From Neofamilia massiliensis (lineage in GTDB: Bacteria; Bacillota; Clostridia; Tissierellales; Peptoniphilaceae), in the NCBI RefSeq assembly GCF_001299475.1, contig NZ_CYUJ01000002.1, positions 620,001 to 684,000 of the forward strand: a stretch of DNA of 64,000 bases. The letters run 5' to 3'. The notes beneath the pieces were generated by a model that saw only the letters and a list, made by a program, of their open reading frames with translations, searched no databases and was not told where the DNA came from. Below are positions 17,367-24,767 of the stretch, piece after piece (the stretch's first letter is position 1; every line of letters begins with the position of its first letter). The position numbers and the translations under genes were made by a program.

Positions 17367-19271
17367 ATGGTTAACCAAGATCAAAATCTCAATGAAATCT
17401 TATTATTGAGAAGACAAAGACTAAAGGAACTAATAGAAAGTGGCCACAACCCTTTCGTCCACGAAAGTTATGATGTCAGCCACAAAAGTGATGAGATAGT
17501 AGCAAAGTTTACAGACCTAGAAGAAAAAGAAGTTTCTGTTGCTGGTAGAGTAATGTCTAAAAGAGGCCACGGAAAACTTTTATTCTTAGACCTACAAGAC
17601 TCAAAGGGAAGCATCCAAATTTTAGCGAAAAAAGATATGCTAGAAGAAGTTTGGGACCATGTAAAAAAATTAGACCTTGGAGATATTATAGGGGTAAAGG
17701 GTGACGTTATTAAAACCAATGCAGGTGAAATAACAATTAGGGCAAATGACCTAGTCCTACTTTCAAAGTCCTTACAAATCCTACCAGAAAAGTTCCACGG
17801 ACTTACAGACGTTGACCTAAGATACCGCCAAAGATATTTAGACTTAATTGTAAACCCTGAAGTCAAGGATGTATTCATTAAGAGAAATAAAATCATCAAA
17901 AAGATTAGAGAATTCTTAGACAATAAGGACTTTCTAGAAGTTGAAACACCAATCCTTGGTACAGTAGCAGGTGGTGCAAACGCAAGACCTTTCTACACTC
18001 ACCACAACACTCTCGATATTGATATGCAACTGAGAATTGCCAATGAACTTTTCCTAAAGAGACTAATCGTTGGTGGCTTTGATAAGGTATATGAGATGGG
18101 CAAGATGTTTAGAAATGAAGGTATGGACACTAAGCACAATCCTGAGTTTACTAACATTGAACTTTACCAAGCCTATGCTGACTACGAAGAAATGATGAGA
18201 ATTACTGAAGACCTCTTCGAATATGTAGCTCTTGAAGTTCTGGGAACAGATACAATTAACTACCAAGGTACAGAAATTTGCCTAAAGGCACCTTGGAAGA
18301 GAATAACAATGATAGATGCAGTTAAGAAATATGCTGATGTTGACTTCAATGAAATTGATACAGATGAAAAGGCAAGAGAAGTTGCAAGAGAAAAGGGACT
18401 TGATGTAAATGACAATGATACTTGGGGCAAGCTTCTTTCAGAAATGTTTGAAGAATTCTGTGAAGAACACCTTGTTGAGCCAACATTTGTAATTGGTCAC
18501 CCGGTCGATGTATCCCCACTTGCAAAGAGAAACCCTGAGGACCCAAGACTTACACAAAGGTTTGAAGCCTTTATCAACACTTGGGAATTTGCCAATGCCT
18601 TCTCAGAGCTTAATGACCCAATAGACCAAAGAGAAAGATTTGAAGCTCAAGTTGCAGAAAAGGCAGCTGGGGACGACGAAGCTCACCCAATGGATTCAGA
18701 CTTCATTAACGCAATTGAAGTTGGTCTTCCACCAACAGGTGGACTTGGAATTGGTGTAGACAGGATGATTGTCCTTCTAACAGACCAACCAAGCATTAGG
18801 GACGTACTTCTATTCCCAACAATGAAGCCACTTGGAAAAGAAGTTGCAGAAATAAAAGCAAATAAGGCAGCAGATGACAATGCAAGTGCAAGGATTGACA
18901 TGTCAAAGGTACAGGTTGAGCCTCTATTTGAGGACATGGTAGACTTTGAAGAATTTTCTAAGTGTGACTTTAGGGCAGTTAAAGTTAAAAACTGCGAAGA
19001 AGTTCCTAAGTCAAAAAAACTTTTGAAATTTACATTAGATGATGGTTCTGAAAAAGAAAGAGTTATATTATCTGGTATAAAGGAATATTACAGCGCAGAG
19101 AGCTTAATTGGAAAGACACTGCTTGCAATTTGTAATCTTCCTCCTCGTAAGATGATGGGAATCGACTCAGAAGGTATGATTATATCTGCAATTTGCGAGT
19201 ACGATGGAGAAGAAAAACTTAACTTAATAATGTTGGATGATAATATTCCAGCAGGATCAAAATTATATTAA
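17367..19271 (+). CDS. lysS: Lysyl-tRNA synthetase (class II) fused to a C-terminal tRNA-binding domain
   Basis: Charges tRNA-Lys. 634 residues, whereas typical bacterial LysS is about 490-510. N-terminal OB anticodon domain (~55-160), class II core with motif 2 'FRNEGMDTKHNPEFT' and motif 3 'GLGIGVDRMIVLLT', ending near 'LLFPTMKP' (~490). A linker then leads to a CsaA/EMAPII-type OB tRNA-binding domain (~530-634: 'DFRAVKVKNCEEVPKSKKLLKF', 'GKTLLAICNLPPRKMMGIDSEGM'). The appended domain resembles that at the C-terminus of many MetRS. From base 18813 on, the gene is duplicated at 21447-21905. The second half of this copy's tail uses rarer codons (CGT) than the body. Confidence 0.95.
   Translation: MVNQDQNLNEILLLRRQRLKELIESGHNPFVHESYDVSHKSDEIVAKFTDLEEKEVSVAGRVMSKRGHGKLLFLDLQDSKGSIQILAKKDMLEEVWDHVKKLDLGDIIGVKGDVIKTNAGEITIRANDLVLLSKSLQILPEKFHGLTDVDLRYRQRYLDLIVNPEVKDVFIKRNKIIKKIREFLDNKDFLEVETPILGTVAGGANARPFYTHHNTLDIDMQLRIANELFLKRLIVGGFDKVYEMGKMFRNEGMDTKHNPEFTNIELYQAYADYEEMMRITEDLFEYVALEVLGTDTINYQGTEICLKAPWKRITMIDAVKKYADVDFNEIDTDEKAREVAREKGLDVNDNDTWGKLLSEMFEEFCEEHLVEPTFVIGHPVDVSPLAKRNPEDPRLTQRFEAFINTWEFANAFSELNDPIDQRERFEAQVAEKAAGDDEAHPMDSDFINAIEVGLPPTGGLGIGVDRMIVLLTDQPSIRDVLLFPTMKPLGKEVAEIKANKAADDNASARIDMSKVQVEPLFEDMVDFEEFSKCDFRAVKVKNCEEVPKSKKLLKFTLDDGSEKERVILSGIKEYYSAESLIGKTLLAICNLPPRKMMGIDSEGMIISAICEYDGEEKLNLIMLDDNIPAGSKLY
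18813..18891 (+). repeat. Left copy of 79-bp identical block (lysS 3' region)
   Basis: Identical over 79 bp to 21447-21525 (offset 2634 bp). A second identical block of 71 bp follows (18936-19006 versus 21570-21640); beyond that the copies diverge strongly. This is the junction of the MFS island. Confidence 0.92.
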
Positions 19272-19280
19272 AAGAACACG

Positions 19281-19333
19281 CTAATTATGAAACTGGGGTT
19301 TGTTATGAATCCCAGTTTAAATTTTATAATTAG
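19281..19333 (+). terminator. Two-part hairpin after lysS
   Basis: AAACTGGG (19290-19297) pairs with CCCAGTTT (19311-19318); an outer pair CTAATTAT/ATAATTAG (19281-19288/19326-19333) extends it. There is no T run, so terminator strength is uncertain. Confidence 0.5.
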
Positions 19334-19397
19334 ATTAATAGAAATATTAAACTATACAATAAAACCAATTTAAAAAAAATAAATATTAGATAATCTC

Positions 19398-19433
19398 AGA
19401 CGATAGAAATTAAATACTATATCGTCTTTTTTT
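19398..19433 (+). terminator. Rho-independent terminator in the lysS-MFS gap
   Basis: AGACGATA (19398-19405) pairs with TATCGTCT (19420-19427), 14-nt loop, followed by seven T. Confidence 0.75.
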
Positions 19434-19484
19434 ATACTCAAAAGTTGGAGGATATGATGATGAGGATAAAATTCTATATTAAGG

Positions 19485-19591
19485 CAAATAAAAGGCTTTA
19501 AGATAGAAGATAAAGCTAAATTAAACAAGAAAGACCGTAGCAAAGGTGCAGAGAGATAAATATCGGTAGTCTTCGTCTTGCCTTTTATTTG
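19485..19591 (+). other. Possible structured RNA or gene remnant upstream of the MFS gene
   Basis: Between 19272 and 19681 there is no convincing gene. CAAATAAAAGGC (19485-19496) is the exact reverse complement of GCCTTTTATTTG (19580-19591), enclosing about 83 nt with smaller internal pairings. A GGAGG-preceded short ORF (ATG near 19455, 14-15 codons) ends inside it. No known riboswitch class is recognised. Confidence 0.3.
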
Positions 19592-19622
19592 AATGCTTAG
19601 TTTAACGCGGTAAATCATATAA

Positions 19623-19652
19623 TTGAAAGGAATCTGTGTTATATGCTATAAT
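19623..19652 (+). promoter_or_regulatory. Promoter of the MFS gene region
   Basis: TTGAAA (19623-19628), 18-bp spacer, TATAAT (19647-19652) with an extended -10 (TGC just before it). About 30 bp upstream of the short leader ORF. Confidence 0.7.
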
Positions 19653-19681
19653 TAGGTAGTTAATCTATGCATTAGGAAAAA

Positions 19682-19807
19682 ATGCTTATTCCCCAAAATT
19701 ATACTATAAATTGGCTCCAGGCATTGGAGAATGGGAGATTATTCGAAAAGCGATATTTAGAAAATACTTTTTCGGGATACATTGAAAATGATTTACTCAA
19801 CACATGA
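19682..19807 (+). CDS. Possible 41-residue leader peptide
   Basis: Small ORF between the promoter at 19623-19652 and the MFS gene; peptide starts 'MLIPQNYTINW' and ends 'YIENDLLNT'. Its TGA overlaps an in-frame MFS ATG at 19804 (ATGA), an arrangement that often couples translation. AGGAAAA lies close upstream, a poor ribosome binding site. Inducible efflux genes of the macrolide type often have leader peptides, but this could also be the decayed end of another gene. No family recognised. Confidence 0.35.
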   Translation: MLIPQNYTINWLQALENGRLFEKRYLENTFSGYIENDLLNT

Positions 19808-19833
19808 AAATATTAAATAAGGAGAAAATATAT

Positions 19834-21105
19834 TTGAATTTATTAAAGAATAAATCTTTTATGGCATTTTGGGGTTCAACTACCCTATTACGTTTAGCTT
19901 CAAATATTTTACAATTCGCATTAGCGATTTATGTATTAGACTTGACAGGATCTGCATTGGTTTTTTCAACTGTTCTTTCGGTAATTATTTTTCCGAGATT
20001 GATTTTCACGCCAATTTCCGGGTATTTAGCAGATTGTAGGAATTGTATACATGTTCTACGCTGGTGTGCATTAAGTCTTGTAGTTTTGATGGCGAGTTTT
20101 TTTATAATACACACGGTTATTAAACCATTATCAATACCTCTGATATATATTTTGGTTATTTTTTTGGAAATTTGTGAAACGCTTATTTCTGCATCAGATG
20201 CTAAAGCAATTGTTCTAATAATTGAAAAAGATAAAATTGCTTCGGCAAGTAAATTGTCCTCTCTGGACGATGGAATTGTTGAGATATCATCTCCTGTTAT
20301 TGGCGGATTTGCTTACGGAGTATTTGGTTTAAGTACAGTTTTGTTTGTAGCTTTATTTATAGAGGCAGTTGCATTTTTACTAATGATGATTGTGCGTACT
20401 AATGGAGTTTCTCATTGTGATAAACTCATTGAAAAATCTAAAACTAACATTGTGAGAGACAGTATCACTTCTTATAAAAGTGCAGTTATTTCCATGAAAG
20501 AGTACCCTTTTGTAGTTGGGATAGTGATGTTCGCTCCTCTTTTTAACTTCTTTATTGCACCATTATTTTCCATTGTTGTCCCACATTTTATTCGCATTAC
20601 ACTTAATTCTAATGTTGATGTTTACACAGCCTATAATTTCATTCTTGGTGTAGCGGGACTAATTGCTCCATTTATTGCGATGATGGTAATCAAAAACGAT
20701 GATGAGAAAAAAGCGAATATGAATGGGACATTGTTTTTGGCTGGGATGTTAGTCTTTCTTTCGTTTGCATTAAATTATCTGTTTAATATTCAATCAGAAG
20801 CGTTACTATATATCGTTGTTGGAATTATGGCTATAGCCGTAATAATAATTACTGTAATGAATATTGCAACAACTATTACAATAAAAAGTAAAATTCCAGA
20901 AGATATTCTTGGAAGAATAGTATCTATAATTCAATTATGTGCTGTTGTTGCGATGCCATTGGGACAATTGCTATATGGATATTTTGCAGACAATTTTCCG
21001 GCAACTATTTCTTTCATATTCCCAGCTTTCGGACTTTGTATAACCTATTTAGTAATGCGAAAAACATATGAGCGTTTGGATGAGGATAAAAATGTTAGGG
21101 CTTAA
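19834..21105 (+). CDS. MFS exporter, macrolide-efflux (DHA3)-like
   Basis: About 423 residues and 12 predicted transmembrane segments. It begins 'NKSFMAFWGSTTLLRLASNI', the usual start of Mef/DHA3-type major facilitator proteins, with an MFS loop 'GYLADCRNCIHVLRW'. AAGGAG at 19819-19824 points to TTG 19834; an ATG at 19804 lacks a site but overlaps the leader stop, so it remains possible. Substrate unknown; drug or peptide export is inferred from family. Codons (TTG, CGT, GCG) differ from core genes. It lies inside the island bounded by lysS tail copies, with its own promoter. Confidence 0.88.
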   Translation: MNLLKNKSFMAFWGSTTLLRLASNILQFALAIYVLDLTGSALVFSTVLSVIIFPRLIFTPISGYLADCRNCIHVLRWCALSLVVLMASFFIIHTVIKPLSIPLIYILVIFLEICETLISASDAKAIVLIIEKDKIASASKLSSLDDGIVEISSPVIGGFAYGVFGLSTVLFVALFIEAVAFLLMMIVRTNGVSHCDKLIEKSKTNIVRDSITSYKSAVISMKEYPFVVGIVMFAPLFNFFIAPLFSIVVPHFIRITLNSNVDVYTAYNFILGVAGLIAPFIAMMVIKNDDEKKANMNGTLFLAGMLVFLSFALNYLFNIQSEALLYIVVGIMAIAVIIITVMNIATTITIKSKIPEDILGRIVSIIQLCAVVAMPLGQLLYGYFADNFPATISFIFPAFGLCITYLVMRKTYERLDEDKNVRA

Positions 21106-21262
21106 TTTATCTTATAAAATTTTCAGTGGTATTGATGTTGTACCTGAAAATATTGGTAGAGTTTTATCTGTAAGCAGAAACTCAATATTATTGGCAACTG
21201 CAAGTGGAGAATTAACGATAAGCAATTCTAAAAAAATGATAAATGGTATGCAAAGAATGTAA
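21092..21262 (+). CDS. Short ORF overlapping the MFS 3' end, probably truncated
   Basis: 56 residues from ATG 21092, which follows GAGG and overlaps the MFS stop by 14 nt. The peptide ('GIDVVPENIGRVLSVSRNSI', 'TASGELTISNSKKM') looks like the start of a longer beta-rich protein, faintly like the beginning of DUF2877 proteins. It stops abruptly, followed by a terminator-like hairpin. Probably a broken gene within the island. Confidence 0.4.
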   Translation: MLGLNLSYKIFSGIDVVPENIGRVLSVSRNSILLATASGELTISNSKKMINGMQRM

Positions 21263-21290
21263 CAGAAGAAAATCTTCAAAACAGAAAAAG

Positions 21291-21326
21291 GATGATTAGA
21301 AAAATAAAAATTTAGTCGTCTTTTTT
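21291..21326 (+). terminator. Terminator at the end of the MFS transcript
   Basis: GATGATTA (21291-21298) pairs with TAGTCGTC (21313-21320, two G-U), followed by six T. Confidence 0.65.
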
Positions 21327-21348
21327 GTTTTAAAGAAAGGAGTTATAT

Positions 21349-21438
21349 ATGAAAAAATTAGAGCAAATAAGAAAAGAATCAAAAGAAATAAAAGATAAAA
21401 TTGACTTTTATAGAGATTTAGACAATTATCCAAGGTAG
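21349..21438 (+). pseudogene. 29-codon ORF cut at the island junction
   Basis: A strong AAAGGAG precedes ATG 21349. The highly charged, helical peptide ('KKLEQIRKESKEIKDKIDFY') ends at TAG 21436-21438, nine bases before the right copy of the lysS repeat. It looks like the beginning of a larger gene truncated at the junction. No family recognised. Confidence 0.4.
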
Positions 21439-21446
21439 AGGGGATT

Positions 21447-21525
21447 TTCCCAACAATGAAGCCACTTGGAAAAGAAGTTGCAGAAATAAAAGCAAATAAG
21501 GCAGCAGATGACAATGCAAGTGCAA
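21447..21525 (+). repeat. Right copy of 79-bp identical block (lysS 3' region)
   Basis: Identical to 18813-18891. It marks where sequence homologous to the end of lysS resumes after the MFS island. Confidence 0.92.
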
Positions 21526-21905
21526 AGATTGATATGTCAAAGGTAAAGGTTGAGCCATTATTTGAAGATATGGTAGACTTTGAAGAATTTTCTAAGTGTG
21601 ACTTTAGGGCAGTTAAAGTTAAAAACTGCGAAGAAGTTCCAAAATCAAAAAAACTATTGAAGTTCACCTTAGATGATGGTTCAGGAACAGATAGAATTAT
21701 TTTATCTGGAATAAAATCCTACTACTCAGCTGAAGAGCTAATTGGAAAAACCTTACTTGCTATAGTAAACCTTCCACCAAGAAAGATGATGGGAATAGAT
21801 TCTTGTGGTATGTTATTATCAGCAATAAACGAAAGAGAAGGCGAAGAAGAATTAAACCTTCTAGTTCTAGCAGATAAAATTCCTGCAGGAGCTAAGATAT
21901 ATTAA
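21456..21905 (+). CDS. Duplicated lysS 3' tail: free-standing tRNA-binding domain or gene remnant
   Basis: 149 residues corresponding to the last ~150 of LysS: linker plus the whole CsaA/EMAPII-type OB domain ('DFRAVKVKNCEEVPKSKKLLKF', 'NLPPRKMMGIDSCGM'). The frame is intact to the same 'KIY' ending. The first 79 bp are identical to lysS; later parts differ at many third positions and some residues. Its only ribosome binding site (GAGGGG) lies about 12 nt before ATG 21456, so expression is doubtful. It is followed by a strong terminator. It could be the original lysS end displaced by the island, or a functional stand-alone tRNA-binding protein like Trbp111. Confidence 0.7.
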   Translation: MKPLGKEVAEIKANKAADDNASAKIDMSKVKVEPLFEDMVDFEEFSKCDFRAVKVKNCEEVPKSKKLLKFTLDDGSGTDRIILSGIKSYYSAEELIGKTLLAIVNLPPRKMMGIDSCGMLLSAINEREGEEELNLLVLADKIPAGAKIY

Positions 21906-21910
21906 AAATA

Positions 21911-21954
21911 AAAGCCGATAGATTAAGTTAAGCTTTAATCACGGCTTTTTTTTT
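21911..21954 (+). terminator. Strong terminator after the duplicated lysS tail
   Basis: AAAGCCG (21911-21917) pairs with CGGCTTT (21942-21948), with an inner GATTA/TAATC stem, then a long T run. This may be the ancestral lysS operon terminator. Confidence 0.85.
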
Positions 21955-22062
21955 CTTTATCTAAAATAAATCTTAGCAAACAACTATAAATTTAGAATAT
22001 TTTTAAATTATCTGATAAAATATCAAAGAGAAATATTTTTAATTTGAAAATATGGAGAAAAA

Positions 22063-23145
22063 ATGATTAGAAAAAAAGGCGCAAACACTTTTAGAATAAT
22101 AATAACTTTGCTATTACTAGGATTAATATTACTTGTAACTGATGCATTTATAAATAAAAAAACTTCTTCAAATGGAACAATATCAGACTTAGATAAAAAA
22201 GCTTTAGAAGAATTAAAACTAGTTTATGAAGTAGATAGCCAAAATGGCGATGGAAAGTTTTGGAAGAACTTTAAACTATCAGACCATTGTGTATTACTTA
22301 TTAGCAAAGATAGCCACTATTCTTATTTAATTAACCCAGAAAAAGAACCTAGATCTATATTTGCAAGCAGGCTAAAAATTAATAAAGATAATAAGCTATA
22401 TAAGGAGAAATTTAATGTATATAGAATTTCACGTCTCTATCCAAAACTTTGGCCTACAAAAATTTTTGTTGGAAACTTTAATACCATAGGAAAGACAACT
22501 AATGTTATGAAAAGTAAGGTCTATTATATAAAATTCGACTCTGATAATTTGAATAAAAAATATTCATCTAATCACTTAGTGACTTTTCTATATCATGAGG
22601 CCTTCCATTATTTTATGCAAAACAACTGGCCAGGTGGAGAAAGATTTACTGGCAATTTAGATAAAGATGATTTAGACCTACTAGAAGAAAAATTAAACTT
22701 ATTAGATCAGGCAAAAGTTTTAATTAAAAATAAATCCAGGGACCAAAGTGAGCTAATAAAAGTTGGGGAAAAGATTCTTTCCATAGAAGAAAAGAGAAAA
22801 AAATTAAATTCAGATTATGTTGAAAAAGAAAATATGATGGAAACTGTTGAAGGTACTGCAACCTATATGGGCATTATGGCGTCTAAAGCAGTAGGCTATG
22901 ACTTTGGGCCTATGTATTTTGATAATATTAAGGACGTCCCTTTCTCTGATGTACTGCCGACTTATAAAGAAGGAAAACTAGACCAAGATTTTTTAAGAGA
23001 CAGACTTCCCTATGAAACAGGAGCCCAGATAACACTACTTTTAGATGAATTAGATCCAGAAAAAAATTGGCAGACTTATTTAAATAAACAAGATAAGGAA
23101 AATCCTAAAACACTTTTAGATGCCCTAAAAGAAATTTTGAAATAA
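22063..23145 (+). CDS. Membrane-anchored putative zinc metallopeptidase
   Basis: 360 residues. One N-terminal transmembrane segment (~10-28), the rest outside the cell. It carries HEAFH at residues 178-182 (HExxH: H178, E179, H182) and a candidate third zinc ligand E263 in 'ETVEGTATYMG', the spacing of a gluzincin-like protease. I do not recognise a named family. Ribosome binding site TGGAG before ATG 22063. A DUF2254 membrane protein follows after about 50 nt and may be co-transcribed. Proteolytic activity is inferred from the motif only. Confidence 0.75.
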   Translation: MIRKKGANTFRIIITLLLLGLILLVTDAFINKKTSSNGTISDLDKKALEELKLVYEVDSQNGDGKFWKNFKLSDHCVLLISKDSHYSYLINPEKEPRSIFASRLKINKDNKLYKEKFNVYRISRLYPKLWPTKIFVGNFNTIGKTTNVMKSKVYYIKFDSDNLNKKYSSNHLVTFLYHEAFHYFMQNNWPGGERFTGNLDKDDLDLLEEKLNLLDQAKVLIKNKSRDQSELIKVGEKILSIEEKRKKLNSDYVEKENMMETVEGTATYMGIMASKAVGYDFGPMYFDNIKDVPFSDVLPTYKEGKLDQDFLRDRLPYETGAQITLLLDELDPEKNWQTYLNKQDKENPKTLLDALKEILK

Positions 23146-23194
23146 ATTTTCTAAATTGTATAATTAATATACTAAGAAAAATAGAAGGTGACCT

Positions 23195-24571
23195 ATGATA
23201 GAAAAATTAAAAGTCCTATACGACAACAATAGAAATATTATAAGAATTATAAGGTATACATTTTTATCCTTTGTTCTTTTAATACTTACTTGGTTTTTTG
23301 ACTATAAAAACACAGTTTTAAAATTGAATCTACCTAATATAATGTTACTGTCTCCAGAAGTTACATCATCTTTTTTATCCAACTTAACTGGAACATTTTT
23401 AACTGTATCAACTTTTACTTTTACTACAATTTTAACAGTTTTAAATAAATATTCTGATTCATTTACTCCAAGAATAGTCCAAGACTTTATAGACAAGCCA
23501 AATGTTCTAAGCCTTTTTGGAGTATTTATTGGTGGATTTTTTTATACAGTTCTTTCGCTATTTATGATCCAAAATATAGATAGCGACCTTCCACTAATAT
23601 CTGGAACAATTGGAATATTTTATGCAGTTGCTGCAATGATATCCTTTATCCTCTTTGTAAAAAGGGTTTTAAAGGATATAAAAGTTGGCAATGTAATAGA
23701 AAACCTATATACAAATGCGGCTAATCTTATAGAAAAAGAATCTGAAAGAAGAAGACTAGCAGAAAGATTTTCTGTTGATAAGTGGGAAGCCTCATATAAA
23801 ATTTATGCCAACAAGTCTGGATATCTATATACTATAAATGCAGGCCAGATGCTAAAAATTGTTGATGACTCCAAATACGAAATAATAATTAATAAAAGGA
23901 TAGGCGACTATGTTCTAGACAATATGTACATTGGAGATTTAAATATTTCAGAAGAATTAGACAAAGACCAAGAAGAAAAAATACTAAAAAAAATATCAAA
24001 CAATATTATTATCAATGTAAGAAAAAATGATACAAGAGACTATCATCATGAAATTACAAATATTGTAGAAATTGCTCTAAGAGCTCTTAGTCCAGGAATA
24101 AATGATCCAAATACAGCCTCAGAAGCTATTAATAAAATAGGGATCTTGCTTGGAAAATTATTTTCATCTAAAAACTTTTACCAAGTCTTAGAAGAAGATG
24201 AGTCTAGTAAAATAATATATAACAACTACTCAGCAAAAGAAGAACTAAGTTTGTCTTACAATCAAATTCTCCACTATGGAAAAGATGATCCTGAAGTAGC
24301 CAAGGCAATTTTATCAAGTATATTTATGATATACTATGTTTCAGACCAGTCAGTCCATGAAGAGATAGAAAAGTTTTTCATTTATTGCTACGAAGAATGT
24401 AAGAACGCTATGACAAGTGATGCCTATATAGACCAACTTGATCAAATCTACAAGAACTTTGACGAAAAACGTGACGACTCAATGGACAAAGATGCGGAAG
24501 AAAAGAAGGATGATAAGGAGATTTTAGATTTAAAAAGTATAGCTATAAAAACAATAAAAAGACAAGACTAA
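23195..24571 (+). CDS. DUF2254 family membrane protein
   Basis: 458 residues. Four transmembrane segments in the first ~160 residues, with the family-typical 'SNLTGTFLTVSTFTFTTILTVL' and 'SDSFTPRIVQDFI'. The soluble part follows and includes 'ALRALSPGINDPNTASEAI', a hallmark of DUF2254. Function unknown. The C-terminal ~40 residues are highly charged. AGGTGA before ATG 23195. Confidence 0.88.
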   Translation: MIEKLKVLYDNNRNIIRIIRYTFLSFVLLILTWFFDYKNTVLKLNLPNIMLLSPEVTSSFLSNLTGTFLTVSTFTFTTILTVLNKYSDSFTPRIVQDFIDKPNVLSLFGVFIGGFFYTVLSLFMIQNIDSDLPLISGTIGIFYAVAAMISFILFVKRVLKDIKVGNVIENLYTNAANLIEKESERRRLAERFSVDKWEASYKIYANKSGYLYTINAGQMLKIVDDSKYEIIINKRIGDYVLDNMYIGDLNISEELDKDQEEKILKKISNNIIINVRKNDTRDYHHEITNIVEIALRALSPGINDPNTASEAINKIGILLGKLFSSKNFYQVLEEDESSKIIYNNYSAKEELSLSYNQILHYGKDDPEVAKAILSSIFMIYYVSDQSVHEEIEKFFIYCYEECKNAMTSDAYIDQLDQIYKNFDEKRDDSMDKDAEEKKDDKEILDLKSIAIKTIKRQD

Positions 24572-24704
24572 TTAAAAATTTAACTTTAATGAAAGTTTGT
24601 TTTCACTAAATACAAATTAACTTTGTTTTATTTAAGAATATTAAAAATACCTAATAGCTATCAAGAAAGTTCAATGAAAAGAAACAATCATAGCTTTTAA
24701 AAGT

Positions 24705-24733
24705 TTGACATAAGCTATAAATTTTGCTAAAAT
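24705..24733 (+). promoter_or_regulatory. Promoter of the repeat lipoprotein gene
   Basis: TTGACA (24705-24710), 17-bp spacer, TAAAAT (24728-24733) with an extended -10 TG. Near-consensus, so strong expression is expected. Confidence 0.8.
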
Positions 24734-24767
24734 ATAATTTGATAAAAAAATGGAGGTAAAGTATTAA

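Noticed and set aside
19440-19600. T-box-like AGAGAG sequence upstream of the MFS gene
   Set aside because: No T-box antiterminator core (GGTGGNACC) and no matching downstream aminoacyl gene.
21291-21320. Similarity of AAAGGATGAT... near 21285 to the island repeat at 6300
   Set aside because: Only about ten bases match and both are AT-rich; the 21291 sequence is explained as a terminator stem.
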